This document shows, piece after piece, positions 5,970 through 6,200 of a stretch of 6,200 nt of DNA; the stretch's first letter is position 1; every line of letters begins with the position of its first letter. Source of the stretch: an uncultured Eubacteriales bacterium (lineage in GTDB: Bacteria; Bacillota; Clostridia; Oscillospirales; Acutalibacteraceae); NCBI GenBank assembly GCA_900321595.1, contig ONWP01000075.1, forward strand, positions 1 to 6,200, written 5' to 3'. The translations under genes were made by a program, and so were the position numbers. The notes under the pieces were generated by a model. That model ran no database searches and was not told the DNA's origin. It saw only the letters and a list, made by a program, of their open reading frames with translations.

Positions 5970-6015
5970 GCAGTATATCTTGTATACTGCGGACTCGGAC
6001 GCGGCCCGGACCGCG
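5970..6015 (+). promoter_or_regulatory. Two hairpins in the enolase 5' leader
   Basis: GCAGTATA (5970-5977) and TATACTGC (5983-5990) form a perfect 8-bp inverted repeat with a 5-nt loop, starting a few nt after the predicted transcript start. CGCGG (6000-6004) and CCGCG (6011-6015) form a second stem with a 6-nt loop, about 13 nt before the ribosome binding site. Neither has a T run. The first may be an operator for a dimeric repressor or a hairpin that stabilises the mRNA; the sequence does not decide. I do not recognise a known riboswitch. Confidence 0.55.
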
Positions 6016-6028
6016 GAGAAAGAACAAT

Positions 6029-6035
6029 AAAGGAG
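6029..6035 (+). promoter_or_regulatory. Ribosome binding site of enolase
   Basis: AAAGGAG (6029-6035) lies 10 nt before the ATG at 6046 and defines the eno start. Confidence 0.88.
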
Positions 6036-6045
6036 CGACTTAATT

Positions 6046-6200
6046 ATGAGCAACATGAAAATCTGTGACGTCATCGGCAGACAGATCATCGACTCCAGAG
6101 GCAACCCCACCGTTGAGGCTGAGGTCATCCTGTGCGACGGTACCGTAGGCAGAGGCGCGGCTCCCAGCGGCGCGTCCACCGGCGAGTTCGAGGCGCTTGA
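6046..6200 (+). CDS. eno: Enolase, N-terminal part, cut by the window end
   Basis: Fifty-one complete codons are present. The protein begins MSNMKICDVIGRQIIDSRG and continues NPTVEAEVILCDGT and GRGAAPSGASTGEFEAL. The segments DSRGNPTVE (16-24) and APSGASTGEFEAL (39-51) are near-invariant in bacterial enolases; the Ser-Gly-Ala-Ser-Thr loop (41-45) closes over the active site and helps bind the second magnesium ion. Enolase converts 2-phosphoglycerate to phosphoenolpyruvate in glycolysis and is cytoplasmic. The catalytic Lys and the metal-binding Asp and Glu residues lie beyond the window. It has its own strong promoter and structured leader. In many Firmicutes eno ends an operon with gapA, pgk, tpiA and pgm; here it starts its own transcript, next to a divergent PHP gene. 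Identity is secure despite truncation. Confidence 0.96.
   Translation, partial: MSNMKICDVIGRQIIDSRGNPTVEAEVILCDGTVGRGAAPSGASTGEFEAL

Noticed and set aside
5964..6045. A riboswitch in the enolase leader
   Set aside because: About 80 nt with two simple hairpins, no T run and no sequence I recognise as a ligand-binding core.
5760..6179. 140-codon N-terminal extension of the PHP gene
   Set aside because: It would run antisense through the eno coding start and across both promoters. The ATG at 5759 has its own ribosome binding site and promoter and begins the conserved-looking protein.

Overview
The window looks like ordinary chromosomal DNA of a GC-rich Clostridia member, possibly Oscillospirales. 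This inference rests on GC-rich codon third positions, strong AAAGGAG-type ribosome binding sites, sigma-A promoters with TGn extended -10 elements, and the protein families present. There is no rRNA or other marker to fix the taxon. Codon use looks the same in all genes. I see no mobile element, CRISPR array, tRNA or other sign of transfer.

Layout, left to right. (1) 1-862 (+) is the 3' part of an HtrA/DegP-like PDZ serine protease, closed by a terminator. (2) 943-2174 (+) is a promoter with a perfect inverted repeat just downstream of it, followed by a Gfo/Idh/MocA-family oxidoreductase with Tyr in place of the usual catalytic His, and a hairpin terminator. (3) 2249-2713 (+) is a small flavodoxin-like protein with no clear promoter of its own. 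(4) 2743-2785 is a long hairpin flanked by A and T runs that can serve as a two-way terminator between convergent genes. (5) 4233-2821 (-) is an MgtE-type magnesium transporter with a strong promoter and a very short leader. (6) 5759-4356 (-) is a PHP-domain metallohydrolase of the CehA/McbA type with an N-terminal beta-rich domain; its terminator sits just upstream of the mgtE promoter. (7) 5930-6200 (+) is the strong promoter, structured leader and first 51 codons of enolase, divergent from the PHP gene.

The genes do not form one pathway. Nearly every gene has its own promoter and terminator, so most are probably single-gene transcription units. The best leads are regulatory: a 16-bp dyad at the oxidoreductase promoter with an extra half-site copy inside it, a dyad within the mgtE promoter spacer, and inverted repeats before and after the enolase promoter. 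The PHP protein has all expected metal ligands but no assignable substrate. I did not find a convincing new multi-gene system.
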